A stretch of 64,000 nt of DNA from Solirubrobacter deserti. Its GTDB lineage: Bacteria; Actinomycetota; Thermoleophilia; Solirubrobacterales; Solirubrobacteraceae. The translations under genes were made by a program, and so were the position numbers. Under the pieces are notes generated by a model. The model was not told the origin of the DNA. It worked only from the letters and a program-made list of their open reading frames with translations, and searched no databases. This document shows, one piece after another, positions 1-8,285 of the stretch (positions within the stretch are counted from its first letter, which is position 1; each line of letters begins with the position of its first letter). The stretch is taken from assembly GCF_003344625.1 (NCBI RefSeq), contig NZ_QPKJ02000004.1, forward strand, positions 1 to 64,000, in the 5' to 3' direction.

Positions 1-126
1 TGGGCGCGGTCTCGACCGGGGCCTCGGCGGCCGGCTCGGGCGTGGGCGCGGTCTCGACCGGGGCCTCGGCGGCCGGCTCGGGCGTGGGCGCGGTCTCGAC
101 CGGGGCCTCGGCGACCGGCTCAGGCA
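1..126 (-). repeat. 42-bp tandem repeat in the hydrolase tail
   Basis: Positions 1-42 and 43-84 are identical 42-bp units and 85-126 is a diverging third copy. Read on the minus strand each unit encodes 14 residues, PVETAPTPEPAAEA. Further decayed copies follow to about 165. The array runs off the left edge, so the total copy number is unknown. Confidence 0.9.
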
Positions 127-1669
127 CCGTCTCGACGGGGGCCTCGGCGACCGGCGCGGCCTCGGACGGCGCGGCGGCCTCGACGGCCGCGGCCGGCTCC
201 GTCGCGGCCGGATCCGTCGTGGCGGCGGGGTCCGTGGCCGGCGCGGTCGTGGCGGCCGGGTCCGTCGCCGGGGCCGTGGCGGGGGCGCCGTAGGCCGGGG
301 TGGTGGCCGTGTCCGTCACGGCCAGCGCGGACGGGGCGGTGGCGGCGGCCTGGGCGGCGGGCGTGCTGGCCTCGGCTTCGGCGGCCCAGGCGGCGGCGAG
401 CGTGGCCTCGACCTGGGCGGAAGTGGCAGGGGTCGCTTCGCCCCAGGCGGCCTCGGAGCCGGCCTGGTTGACGGCGAGCTGGGCGTTCGTGGACTTGCCG
501 GCCTTGGGGGCGGCGCCGGCGATCGTCTTGGAGCCGTTCAGGTAGTTGTCGGGGTTGACGGCCTTGCCGTTCTCGCGGACCTCGAAGTGGAGGTGCGGCC
601 CGGTGGAGCGGCCGGTCGAGCCGACCTTGCCGATGACGTCGCCGACGTGGACGTAGGTGCCGACCTTGGTGTCCACGGTCGAGAGGTGGGCGTAGCACGT
701 GCTGACGCCGCCCTCATGCTCGATGCAGACGAGGTTGCCGTAGCCGCCGTTGTCCCAGCCGGCCTTGGTCACGGTGCCGCACTGGGCGGCGCGGACGGCG
801 GTGCCGGTCGGCGCGGAGATGTCTTTGCCGGCGTGGGCGTGCGAGCCGCGGTCCTCGCCGAACGCGCCGGTCGCCGTGCCCGCGACGGGCGTCGCGATCC
901 GGCCCGCGCCGCAGCCGGCGCCCTGGCTGACCGGCGCGGGAGCCGGGGCGGGGGCGTTGACGGCCTGCGTGTTGGTGATCGCGTTGCGGTTGGTCTCGGG
1001 ATCGGTCGAGGTGGCCGGGGTGGTCGAGCGCGGCGTCGTGGCCGCCTTCTTCTTCGTGCCCGACTTCTTCTTGACCGCCGGCTTGGTCGCCTCGGCCGGA
1101 GCGACCTCCACCTCGCCGGCGGGAGCCTCGGCCCCGCCGCCGCGGTGCTTGATCGTCACCGACGTCGACCCGTCCTTGCCCACGTAGGACACCTGCGAGC
1201 GGAACATCGCCGCCCACGTCTTGGCGTCCACCTGCCCCGTCACAGGCAGCCCGGCGCGGGACTGGAAGCGCTCGACGCCGCCCCGGGTGACCGGCCCGAA
1301 GATCCCGTCGTCGTCCACGCCGACGGCCTGCTGCACGGCCGCGACGGCCGCGCCCGTGTCCCCGTACTCGACCAGCGCGCCCGAGGGGAGCGCGATCGCG
1401 GAGCGCTGCGTGTCAGCCGTCTTGGTGGCCACCGCGCGTGGACCCCCAGCCGACGCGACGGCCGCGAACGGTGCGGCGACCGGCCCGGCGGCCATCGACG
1501 CCGTCACGGCCACGGCGGCGCTCTTGCGCCGCATGGCGTGCTTGCGCGCCGCCTCCGTGATCTCGCGCCGGTGCACGGAGCGCCGCAGCGACCGTGCCCA
1601 CAGCTCCGCGTCGCTCAGATCGCGGTTACGGGATGATTCATACGGGAACGACAACTCGTGAGCCGACAA
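1..1669 (-). CDS. Secreted M23-family peptidoglycan endopeptidase with peptidoglycan-binding domain (3' end outside window)
   Basis: Cell-wall hydrolase. A TTG start at 1669 follows AGGAG by 6 nt; the frame stays open to the left edge. After about 35 residues comes a signal-like hydrophobic stretch (MRRKSAAVAVTASMAAG...), then a PG_binding_1-like domain near residues 90-145 (DDGIFGPVTRGGVERFQ), an Ala/Pro/Thr linker, and an M23 (LytM) domain with Zn motifs HAGKD near residue 280 and PHLHFEV near 360. The last 170 or more residues are an Ala/Pro/Glu/Thr-rich tail with 14-residue repeats, probably wall-spanning. A c-di-AMP riboswitch lies directly upstream, which fits control of wall hydrolases in Actinobacteria. 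The C-terminus is not visible. Confidence 0.93.
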   Translation of the reverse strand, partial: MSAHELSFPYESSRNRDLSDAELWARSLRRSVHRREITEAARKHAMRRKSAAVAVTASMAAGPVAAPFAAVASAGGPRAVATKTADTQRSAIALPSGALVEYGDTGAAVAAVQQAVGVDDDGIFGPVTRGGVERFQSRAGLPVTGQVDAKTWAAMFRSQVSYVGKDGSTSVTIKHRGGGAEAPAGEVEVAPAEATKPAVKKKSGTKKKAATTPRSTTPATSTDPETNRNAITNTQAVNAPAPAPAPVSQGAGCGAGRIATPVAGTATGAFGEDRGSHAHAGKDISAPTGTAVRAAQCGTVTKAGWDNGGYGNLVCIEHEGGVSTCYAHLSTVDTKVGTYVHVGDVIGKVGSTGRSTGPHLHFEVRENGKAVNPDNYLNGSKTIAGAAPKAGKSTNAQLAVNQAGSEAAWGEATPATSAQVEATLAAAWAAEAEASTPAAQAAATAPSALAVTDTATTPAYGAPATAPATDPAATTAPATDPAATTDPAATEPAAAVEAAAPSEAAPVAEAPVETVPEPVAEAPVETAPTPEPAAEAPVETAPTPEPAAEAPVETAP

Positions 1670-1681
1670 CTCTCACTCCTT

Positions 1682-1840
1682 AGGGCCTCGTGCCTACGGG
1701 GTTAGCTGTCGGGCTCGCGCAAAGGCCTGCGCTACGCCGCCAAGCAGGCGGCGATTCGCCCCAGTCGGCCTGACCAAAGCCGCAACACTGGGTCCCCCGT
1801 TCCTCCCGTCCAGGGGACGGAAGAACTCGGCGTTACTCGA
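1682..1840 (-). promoter_or_regulatory. ydaO-yuaA (cyclic di-AMP) riboswitch
   Basis: Read on the minus strand, the leader of the M23 gene has the conserved blocks of the ydaO-yuaA class in order: GCCGAG near 1831, a hairpin CGTCCCCTGGACG, CGGGGGACCCA near 1799, GGGGCGAATCGCCGCC near 1760, and the strongest block, GAGCCCGACAGCTAACCCC, followed by GTAGGC (about 1715-1691). In Actinobacteria this c-di-AMP aptamer commonly precedes NlpC/P60, M23 and Rpf wall-hydrolase genes and usually turns them off. Boundaries are approximate; the assignment rests on recognised consensus, not a covariance search. Confidence 0.9.
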
Positions 1841-1892
1841 TTTCTGGCCGGGAAGCCTACACGAAGCCCGAGCGGACTTCTGTAAACCTGAG

Positions 1893-3413
1893 TTACTCGG
1901 CCGGAATCGTCACGTTTCGGCCGGACGACTTCGCCGCCGCCAGCGCTTCCTGGGCACGGGCGATCAGCAGCTCGGCCGGCTCCTCGCCGTCCCAGCGCGC
2001 CACTCCCGCCGAAGCCGTCTGCCCGCGCGGCGTCGCGCCGCGCACGCGGTCCACGACCTCGACCGCCTCGCTCAGCCCGCAGCTCGGCAGCACCAGCGCG
2101 AACTCGACGCCGTCCAGCCGCGCCAGCACGTCCACCTCGCGCAGCTCCGAACGCCAGCGCGCCGCCGTCTCCTTGACGAGCCGGTCGCCCTCGCCCTCGC
2201 CGCGCATCATGTTGAACGCGCTCATGTGGTCGAGATCGAGCACGGCCACCGAGACCGGCGTGTCGCCGCGACGGGCGCGCGCGAGCTCCCGCGGCAGCTC
2301 CTCGTCGAACACGCGCCGGGTCACGAGCCCGGTCAACGCGTCCGTCAGAGCCAGGGCCGCGACCCGCGCCCGCAGGCCCGCGTGCTCGATCGCGATCGCC
2401 GCCTGGGCCGCGACCAGCTTGAGCATCCCGCCCGACGCCTCGGGCAGCTTGTCGAGCGGCCGCTGCCAGATCACGATCAGCACCCCGCAGACGTCCCCGT
2501 CGCGCAGCACCGGCTCGAACACGGCGGACCGAGCCGACGTCGCCTCCACCAGCGGCGCGGCCAGCGCCGGATGGTTGCGGGCGTCGGCGACGAAGTAGGC
2601 CTCCTTGGCGGTGAACGCCTTGCCGCCCCCGGAGCCGTCGCCACGCGGTTGGATCGTCACGGGCTGCACGTTCGCGCCGGCCATCGCCGTGGACGCGAAG
2701 TCGCGGCCCGACGGCTCCAGCAGGAACGCGACCGGCGCGTCCATGACCTCGCAGGCCGCCTCGCAGATCGCCTGGCGGGCATCGTCACCCGCCGCGAGCG
2801 CCTTGGCCACCCGGCCGATCGCACCCATTCCCTTGGCCTGATCTCGAAGCATGTCGTTGAACCTGCGCAAATCTCGTGCGTTGGACTCTCGTTCAAGCTC
2901 GCCCGCCAGCACCCGGGCCAGCATCACGAACAGCTGCTCGTCGGCAGCTACAAAGGCATTGCGGCGACGGGACACCGCCGCCAAGGACCCGACCCGCGTC
3001 CCGTCGGAGAGCTCCAGCGGCACACCGACGTAGGACCGCGCCCCGGTGCGCTGGCGCATCGCCAGCCCCGCGTACTCCTCGACGCCGCCGACGTCACCCG
3101 TCAACCGCGGCCCACGGCCCTCGGCCATGTGCGAGCAGAACGCGTCGCCCAGGGGCAGCGCCTGATTCGAGCGCAGTCCGTAGTCTGCGCCCCGGCGTAC
3201 ATCCACGATCCGGTGGATGAACTGGCCCCGGTCCAGGTGCGCCATGAACACCGCGGCATCGGGCACGTGGCGCTCGAGCAGGTCGAGCACGGAGCGCGTC
3301 GCGTCCGCGAACGAGCGGTAGGTCGTCGAGGTGGCCGCCGCGGCAGCCTGAATCGCGCTCACATCCACGTCCGACATCATCGACAAAGGAACGCCGTTCC
3401 CATAGCCGGTCAT
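1893..3413 (-). CDS. GAF-GAF-GGDEF protein with degenerate active-site motif
   Basis: About 506 residues. Two GAF-like segments (roughly 35-180 and 190-345) are followed by a GGDEF domain to the C-terminus (DALTGLVTRRVFDEEL, then AVLDLDHMSAFN). The signature reads RLDGVEFALVLP where active diguanylate cyclases have R-GGDEF, so the metal-binding acid is Val. It is therefore probably not an active cyclase and may act as a sensor or binding protein. The start is uncertain: ATG 3413 is used; GTG 3434 has GGAGG at 7 nt but overlaps the divergent FAH gene; ATG 3380 is a shorter option. The same frame extends to 3638, but that part lies antisense to the FAH gene. Confidence 0.85.
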   Translation of the reverse strand: MTGYGNGVPLSMMSDVDVSAIQAAAAATSTTYRSFADATRSVLDLLERHVPDAAVFMAHLDRGQFIHRIVDVRRGADYGLRSNQALPLGDAFCSHMAEGRGPRLTGDVGGVEEYAGLAMRQRTGARSYVGVPLELSDGTRVGSLAAVSRRRNAFVAADEQLFVMLARVLAGELERESNARDLRRFNDMLRDQAKGMGAIGRVAKALAAGDDARQAICEAACEVMDAPVAFLLEPSGRDFASTAMAGANVQPVTIQPRGDGSGGGKAFTAKEAYFVADARNHPALAAPLVEATSARSAVFEPVLRDGDVCGVLIVIWQRPLDKLPEASGGMLKLVAAQAAIAIEHAGLRARVAALALTDALTGLVTRRVFDEELPRELARARRGDTPVSVAVLDLDHMSAFNMMRGEGEGDRLVKETAARWRSELREVDVLARLDGVEFALVLPSCGLSEAVEVVDRVRGATPRGQTASAGVARWDGEEPAELLIARAQEALAAAKSSGRNVTIPAE

Positions 3414-3420
3414 TTGTCCA

Positions 3421-4206
3421 ATGAAACTCGCCACGTTCATTCCTCCAGGCGGCACCTCGGGTCTCACGGGTGAGGTTCGCGGCAGCCGCATCGTGACCTT
3501 CACCACCGGCGCGTCGCTGCTCGAAACCCTCCAGGACGCCGACCGCGCCCCCGCCACCGGCCCCGACCACGCGCTCAGCGAGGTCTCGCTGCTGGCGCCG
3601 ATCCCCCGCCCGCCCGCGATCTTCTGCGTCGGCCGCAACTACGCCGAGCACATCGCCGAGCTCGGGTCTGAGCGGCCCGAGAAGCCGCTGATCTTCCTCA
3701 AGCTGCCGCTCTCCAGCGCGGCGCCCAACCAGCTGGTCTCACCGCCCGCGGCCACGCAGGCGCTCGACTACGAGGCCGAGCTCGTGCTCGTCATCGGCGA
3801 CGAGAACCAGATCATCGGCTACGCCGTCGCCAACGACCTCTCCGCGCGCGACCTCCAGCGCTCGGAGAAGCAGTGGGCGCGCGCCAAAGCGTTCGACGGC
3901 TCCTGCCCGTGGGGCCCGTGGATCACGACCGCGGACGAGATCCCCGACGCCCTCGGCCTGCGGATCACGACCCACGTCAACGACGAGATCCGTCAGGACG
4001 GCAACACGCGGGCGATGATCTTCAACCCGCGCGAGATCGTCGACTTCATCGCCGAGACGTGCACCCTCGAGCCCGGCGCGATCGTGCTGACGGGCACGCC
4101 GAGCGGCGTCGGCGAGGCGTTCGATCCGCCTCGCTACCTGCAGCCCGGCGACAAGGTCCGCTGCGAGATCGAAGCCCTAGGCGTGATCGAGCACTCAGTG
4201 CTGTGA
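3421..4206 (+). CDS. Fumarylacetoacetate hydrolase (FAH) family protein
   Basis: A 261-residue FAH-superfamily enzyme of the bacterial HpcE/YcgM-like size class, acting on C-C bonds of acylpyruvates or as a decarboxylase/isomerase in aromatic catabolism. The core is clear: [15 protein letters not shown], then the metal-binding acids in [20 protein letters not shown], and the closing [14 protein letters not shown]. The MKLATF start is typical for the family. It starts head-to-head with the GGDEF-like gene, with almost no room for a promoter, and its last 12 bases overlap the convergent clpP. The substrate cannot be read from the sequence; no other aromatic-pathway gene is adjacent. Confidence 0.92.
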   Translation: MKLATFIPPGGTSGLTGEVRGSRIVTFTTGASLLETLQDADRAPATGPDHALSEVSLLAPIPRPPAIFCVGRNYAEHIAELGSERPEKPLIFLKLPLSSAAPNQLVSPPAATQALDYEAELVLVIGDENQIIGYAVANDLSARDLQRSEKQWARAKAFDGSCPWGPWITTADEIPDALGLRITTHVNDEIRQDGNTRAMIFNPREIVDFIAETCTLEPGAIVLTGTPSGVGEAFDPPRYLQPGDKVRCEIEALGVIEHSVL

Positions 4207-4776
4207 GATGACCCGGTCGATGAGGCCGTACTCCGCGGCCTCATCCGCCTTGAAGAAGCGGTCGCGCTCCATGTCGCGGTGCACCTGCTCCTCGGGCTGC
4301 CCCGTGTGCTTGGCGTAGATCTCGTCGATCCGCTTGCGCGTCTTGATGATCTCTCGCGCGTGGATCTCGATGTCCGTGGACTGGCCCTCGAACCCGGCGC
4401 TCGGCTGATGGATGAGGATGCGCGAGTTCGGCAGCGAGAACCGCTTGCCCTTCGCGCCGCCGGCCAACAGCAACGACCCCATCGACATCGCGATCCCGAC
4501 GCACATCGTCGCCACGTCGGGCTTGATGAAGTTCATCGTGTCGTAGATCGCAAGGCCCGCGTAGATCGACCCGCCCGGCGAGTTGATGTACAGCGAGATG
4601 TCCTTGTCGGGGTCCTGAGACTCCAGGTGGAGCATCTGGGCGACGATCAGATTGGCGATCTGGTCGTCGACGGGCTGGCCGAGGAAGATGATCCGCTCGT
4701 TCAGCAGCCGCGAGAAGATGTCGAACTCGCGCTCGCCGCGGGCGGTGCGCTCGATGACCATGGGGACGAGAGGCAT
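4195..4776 (-). CDS. clpP: ATP-dependent Clp protease proteolytic subunit
   Basis: A 193-residue serine peptidase forming the ClpP barrel that works with ClpX/ClpC-type unfoldases. The catalytic triad is visible: Ser in VGIAMSMGS (about residue 98), His in [10 protein letters not shown] (about 123) and Asp in [12 protein letters not shown] (about 172). The substrate-binding INSPGGSI segment is intact and the length is normal. No clpX lies beside it, which is common for actinobacterial clpP paralogues outside the clpP1P2X operon. The stop overlaps the convergent FAH gene by 12 bp. Confidence 0.97.
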   Translation of the reverse strand: MPLVPMVIERTARGEREFDIFSRLLNERIIFLGQPVDDQIANLIVAQMLHLESQDPDKDISLYINSPGGSIYAGLAIYDTMNFIKPDVATMCVGIAMSMGSLLLAGGAKGKRFSLPNSRILIHQPSAGFEGQSTDIEIHAREIIKTRKRIDEIYAKHTGQPEEQVHRDMERDRFFKADEAAEYGLIDRVISQH

Positions 4777-4795
4777 TACGCCCCACGATAGTGCG

Positions 4796-5386
4796 CTAGA
4801 CGGCGTGGGGGCGCGCCGGGCGTAGCCGCGCCAGCAGGCGCTCGATCCGCCGCGCCAGCTTGCGCGGGTTCAGCCGCAGCGTCGCCGCGACCTCGGAGGG
4901 CTCCGTCCGGTCCACGAGCATCGCCAGCAGCGCGAGGTCCTCGGGCTCCACACGGTGCGCGGCGGCGTCCATCGCGGCGCGGTCCAGCGCCGGCAGCGCG
5001 GTGCCGCCGCGGCCCACGGCACGCAGCGCGGCGTACAGCACCTCGGCGTCGGCCTCCTTGGAGACCAGGCCGTCGGCGCCCGCGACGCGGGCGGTCACGA
5101 CGAGCGTCGGGTCCTCGAAGGCGGCGTAGAGCACGACGCGCGGCGCGGGGTCGAGCGCGCGCAGCTTGCGGACCAGGCCGAGGTCACCGGCATCGAGCAG
5201 CACGACGTCCGGGCGCTGGCGCTCGACGAGCTCCAGTCCGTCCTTGGCTCCCAGGGCCACACCCACCGGAACCAGGCCCGGCTCGGTGCGCAGCATCATC
5301 GCGAGTCCGGCGCGAACGGCCGGCTGCGGATCGATGACCACGATGCGCGTCATGTCCGGAAGCATTTCTAAGCCGAATGAACTCAC
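4796..5386 (-). CDS. NarL-type response-regulator-like protein
   Basis: 196 residues from the GTG at 5386, which begins one base after the stop of the upstream CNNM gene and so is probably translationally coupled; ATG 5353 ([10 protein letters not shown]) is a shorter alternative. The first 120 residues form a receiver fold with a likely phospho-acceptor Asp in [11 protein letters not shown] and a late Lys in GLVSKEAD. The C-terminal 55 residues ([27 protein letters not shown]) resemble a shortened helix-turn-helix but not a standard LuxR HTH. No histidine kinase is adjacent. Its target is unknown. Confidence 0.8.
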   Translation of the reverse strand: MSSFGLEMLPDMTRIVVIDPQPAVRAGLAMMLRTEPGLVPVGVALGAKDGLELVERQRPDVVLLDAGDLGLVRKLRALDPAPRVVLYAAFEDPTLVVTARVAGADGLVSKEADAEVLYAALRAVGRGGTALPALDRAAMDAAAHRVEPEDLALLAMLVDRTEPSEVAATLRLNPRKLARRIERLLARLRPARPHAV

Positions 5387-5387
5387 C

Positions 5388-6623
5388 CTAAAGGGAGGCT
5401 CGGAGCTTGGTGATACGCAGGCCGTCGACGTCCTCGATCCGGAGCGTCACGCCGTCGAAGGCGGCCTCGTCGCCCGGCTGGGGGCGCCGCCCGAGCGCGT
5501 CGAAGACCAACCCGGCGAGCGTGCGCGGTCCCTCCTGGGGAAGCTCGGTGCCCAGTTCCTCATTGAAGTCGTCGATGCTCATGGACCCGGACACCTCGAC
5601 GGTACGGTCGTCGATGCGCTCGAGCTCGTTGTTGGGGAGGTCGAACTCGTCCTCGATCTCGCCCACGATCTCCTCGAGCACGTCGTGCACGGTCACGATC
5701 CCGGCCGTCGAGCCGTACTCGTCGACCACGACGGCCATCGCCTGCCGGCCCTCGCGCATCTCGCGCAGCAGCGCGCCGAGGTCCTTGGTCTCCGGCACGA
5801 TCGGCGGCTGGCGCGCCAGGGCGCCCACCAGCTCCCCGCGCGAGGCGAGCAGGTCACGGAAATGCACGACGCCGACCAGGTGGTCCAGCGACTCGCGGCC
5901 GACCGGGTAGCGCGAGTGCCCGTGCTCGACGACCAGCCCGAGTGCCTCGTCGCCGGTCAGCGACGCCTCGATCCACACCACGTCCGGCTGCGGGACCATC
6001 ACGTCCCGCACCTCGCTGCTGGCGAAGTCGAAGACGTTGTGGAGCATCTCTTCCTGGGCGCGCGGGATCACGCCCTGGCCCTCGGCCTCATCGACGAGCG
6101 CGCGCAGCTCGTCGGCGGATTGGATCGACTCGCCGGCCATCACCTCGGTGATCCCGAACGGCCGCAGCAGGTAGCTCGCGGTGCCCTGCAACACCCACAC
6201 CACCGGCCGCAGCACGCGCGCGAGCAGCTCGATCGGGCGCGCCACCAGTGACGCCAGCAGTTCGGCCTTCTCCAGGGTCAGCGCCTTGGGCACGAGCTCG
6301 CCGAGCACGACGCTGAGGTAGGTGACGACGCTGAACGCGATCAGGAACGCCAGCCATGACGGCACGGCGTCGCCGAGCAGGTTGCGGATCGCGGTCTCGC
6401 CGACGATGCCGCTGAGCACCCCGATCGCCGTGATCCCGACCTGCACCGTGGAGATCACCCGCACGGGGTCCTCCATCAACCGCAGCGCCGCCTGCGCCCC
6501 CTTGCCGGTGCGCTGGCGCAGCGCCGAGCGGCGTGCGGTGACGATCGAGTACTCGCCGACCACGAAGAAGGCGTTGCCGGCGATCAGCGCCAGCAACGCG
6601 AGCATGCGTAAGAGATCGTCCAC
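5388..6623 (-). CDS. CNNM/CorC-family (hemolysin-type) membrane protein
   Basis: 411 residues. It has an N-terminal DUF21/CNNM transmembrane domain (about 1-165, with FFVVGEYSIVTARRSAL and a conserved GELVPKALTLEKAE), a CBS pair (about 190-310, VRDVMVPQPDVVWIEAS and MAVVVDEYGSTAGIVT) and a C-terminal CorC_HlyC domain (EIEDEFDLPNNELERIDD onward). Family members are Mg2+/Co2+ transporters or transport modulators in the inner membrane; the old name hemolysin is historical. It ends one base before the receiver-like gene, suggesting a two-gene operon. Confidence 0.93.
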   Translation of the reverse strand: MDDLLRMLALLALIAGNAFFVVGEYSIVTARRSALRQRTGKGAQAALRLMEDPVRVISTVQVGITAIGVLSGIVGETAIRNLLGDAVPSWLAFLIAFSVVTYLSVVLGELVPKALTLEKAELLASLVARPIELLARVLRPVVWVLQGTASYLLRPFGITEVMAGESIQSADELRALVDEAEGQGVIPRAQEEMLHNVFDFASSEVRDVMVPQPDVVWIEASLTGDEALGLVVEHGHSRYPVGRESLDHLVGVVHFRDLLASRGELVGALARQPPIVPETKDLGALLREMREGRQAMAVVVDEYGSTAGIVTVHDVLEEIVGEIEDEFDLPNNELERIDDRTVEVSGSMSIDDFNEELGTELPQEGPRTLAGLVFDALGRRPQPGDEAAFDGVTLRIEDVDGLRITKLRASL

Positions 6624-6658
6624 GTGGTTCGGCTACCCAGGCTAACGTTCAGCCCCGG

Positions 6659-7213
6659 TTGTTCGAGCTCAATGTCCCGAACGTCCTGACGCTTCTGCGC
6701 ATCCTGCTGGTGCCCGTGCTCGTCGCGGCGCTCGTGCAGGAGGGCGGGGGGTTGGACGGAGTCGCCGCTGCGGTGTTCGCATTCGCGTCGTTCACGGACG
6801 CCCTCGACGGCTGGATCGCCCGCCGCCAGAAGAGCATCACGACGTTCGGCAAGCTGATGGACCCGCTGGCGGACAAGCTCCTGGTCACGGCCGCGCTGGT
6901 GAGCCTGGTCTCCCTGGACCGGGTCAGCGCCTGGGTGGCGATGGTGATCATCGCGCGCGAGTTCGCGGTGACCGGGCTGCGGCAGCTGGCGATGGAGCAC
7001 GGCGAGGTCATCCCCGCGAGCATCTGGGGCAAGATCAAGACCGCCTTCCAGGTCGCGATGGTGATGGTGCTGATCCTCGTCGACGGCTCGCCCTTGTGGG
7101 TCGACGGTCTCGTGTGGGTGACGACGATCATCACCGTCATCTCCGGCGCGGACTACTTCTTCGGCTTCAGGACGCTCGTGCAGGCCCGCCAGGCCCGTCG
7201 CGCTCCAAGCTGA
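6659..7213 (+). CDS. pgsA: CDP-diacylglycerol--glycerol-3-phosphate 3-phosphatidyltransferase
   Basis: A 184-residue integral membrane enzyme making phosphatidylglycerol phosphate, the committed step to phosphatidylglycerol and cardiolipin. The CDP-alcohol phosphotransferase signature is complete: DALDGWIARRQKS followed by TTFGKLMDPLADK, giving the D-G-x2-A-R-x8-G-x3-D-x3-D pattern with the metal-binding Asp residues. The start is TTG at 6659 with no clear ribosome-binding site, giving the family-typical MFELNVPNVLTLLRI. The last 47 bases overlap the convergent 7167-8285 gene. Other CDP-alcohol transferases (PgsA2/PgsA3 types) are possible but less likely. Confidence 0.93.
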   Translation: MFELNVPNVLTLLRILLVPVLVAALVQEGGGLDGVAAAVFAFASFTDALDGWIARRQKSITTFGKLMDPLADKLLVTAALVSLVSLDRVSAWVAMVIIAREFAVTGLRQLAMEHGEVIPASIWGKIKTAFQVAMVMVLILVDGSPLWVDGLVWVTTIITVISGADYFFGFRTLVQARQARRAPS

Positions 7214-8285
7214 GCTCCTCCTCCTTGAACGGGACGTCGTCCACGCGCAGCGGGCCGACGTCGGCGAGCCCGTCGCAGACGACGCCGCGGAAGAACGTGT
7301 CCAGCCACGCGCACGCGCCGGTCGGCGCCCACGCGCTCCACGAGCGCGCGAAGCGGGCGGCGAAGCCGACGCGCACGAGGGCGAGCAGCACCCAGGTCGT
7401 CTCGATGTCGGACGACAGCGTCAGCGCGTCGACGGCCTGCGCGAGCCCCATCCGCTCGCGCTCGCCGAAGTCGTCGAGCAGGAACGGGAGCGCGGCCGTC
7501 CAGGTGATGTGCGGCTGGTCGCGGAAGTAGCCGTCGTGCAGGAACTTCGCCGCGACGGCGTCGCGCAGGTCGCCGCCGCCGAGCGAGCGCACCATGCCCC
7601 AGTGCCAGACGGCCTGGTCGAGCCGGGTGGGGACGGCGCTAAACCCGCCGCGCGCGAGCACCGCGTCCAGCGCCGCCTCCCGCGCGGCGAACAGCGACAC
7701 CTGGTGGTGCTCGCCGAGCTCGATCGCGGGCGTGTACGGGTCGCCGGCGCCGTCCCAGACCGCGAGCCGGGCCTCGGCGCCGCTCAGCGCGCGCATCCAG
7801 CGCAGCTCCCGCAGCTTGAGCGCGAGCGGGCCCGGCCCGTCGGCGTACAGCGCGAACCATTGGGCCGCGTAGCGCTCGGCCAGCGCGGCCGAGTCCGTGG
7901 TCAGCCGCGGCGCGTGGCGCGCCAGCCAGGCCGCGAACGGCCGCTCGTCCAGCGAAGCGCCGAGCGGGGACCCGCCGCGCAGCGGGATCCGCAGGCCGGT
8001 CGCGGGCCCGCCCTCGACCTTCACGCGCCCCGATCCCTCGTAGGACCAGTCCGCGCACAGCACGTCGCCGCGGATGCCGCGGCGCTCGTGCAGCCGCAGC
8101 GCGTCCGTGAGCGCATACACGGTCTCCGTGAGGTCGGGGTCCCAGCGGTGCGCGACCACGCGCGGCTCCACCGGGACGCCGTCCACGAGGAACGTCACGC
8201 GCGAGCGCGAGAACCCGGGGACGAGCCCCGGGTCGATGCTCACCCCCGGCCCGACGAGATCAGTGCGCGCCGTCGAGCCACTCAC
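7167..8285 (-). CDS. Uncharacterised 372-residue protein downstream of folE2
   Basis: No family recognised. The protein is soluble, with Trp-rich patches (LDQAVWHWGMVRSLGG, ITWTAALPFLLDDF) and an N-terminal beta-rich part (VTFLVDGVPVEPRVVAHRWDP). The GTG start at 8285 lies 26 bp inside the end of folE2; GTG 8243 is a shorter alternative just after the folE2 stop. Coupling to folE2 suggests co-expression. The 3' end overlaps pgsA by 47 bp on the other strand. Codon use matches the neighbours, so it is a real gene. Confidence 0.75.
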   Translation of the reverse strand: MSGSTARTDLVGPGVSIDPGLVPGFSRSRVTFLVDGVPVEPRVVAHRWDPDLTETVYALTDALRLHERRGIRGDVLCADWSYEGSGRVKVEGGPATGLRIPLRGGSPLGASLDERPFAAWLARHAPRLTTDSAALAERYAAQWFALYADGPGPLALKLRELRWMRALSGAEARLAVWDGAGDPYTPAIELGEHHQVSLFAAREAALDAVLARGGFSAVPTRLDQAVWHWGMVRSLGGGDLRDAVAAKFLHDGYFRDQPHITWTAALPFLLDDFGERERMGLAQAVDALTLSSDIETTWVLLALVRVGFAARFARSWSAWAPTGACAWLDTFFRGVVCDGLADVGPLRVDDVPFKEEELSLERDGPGGPARAS

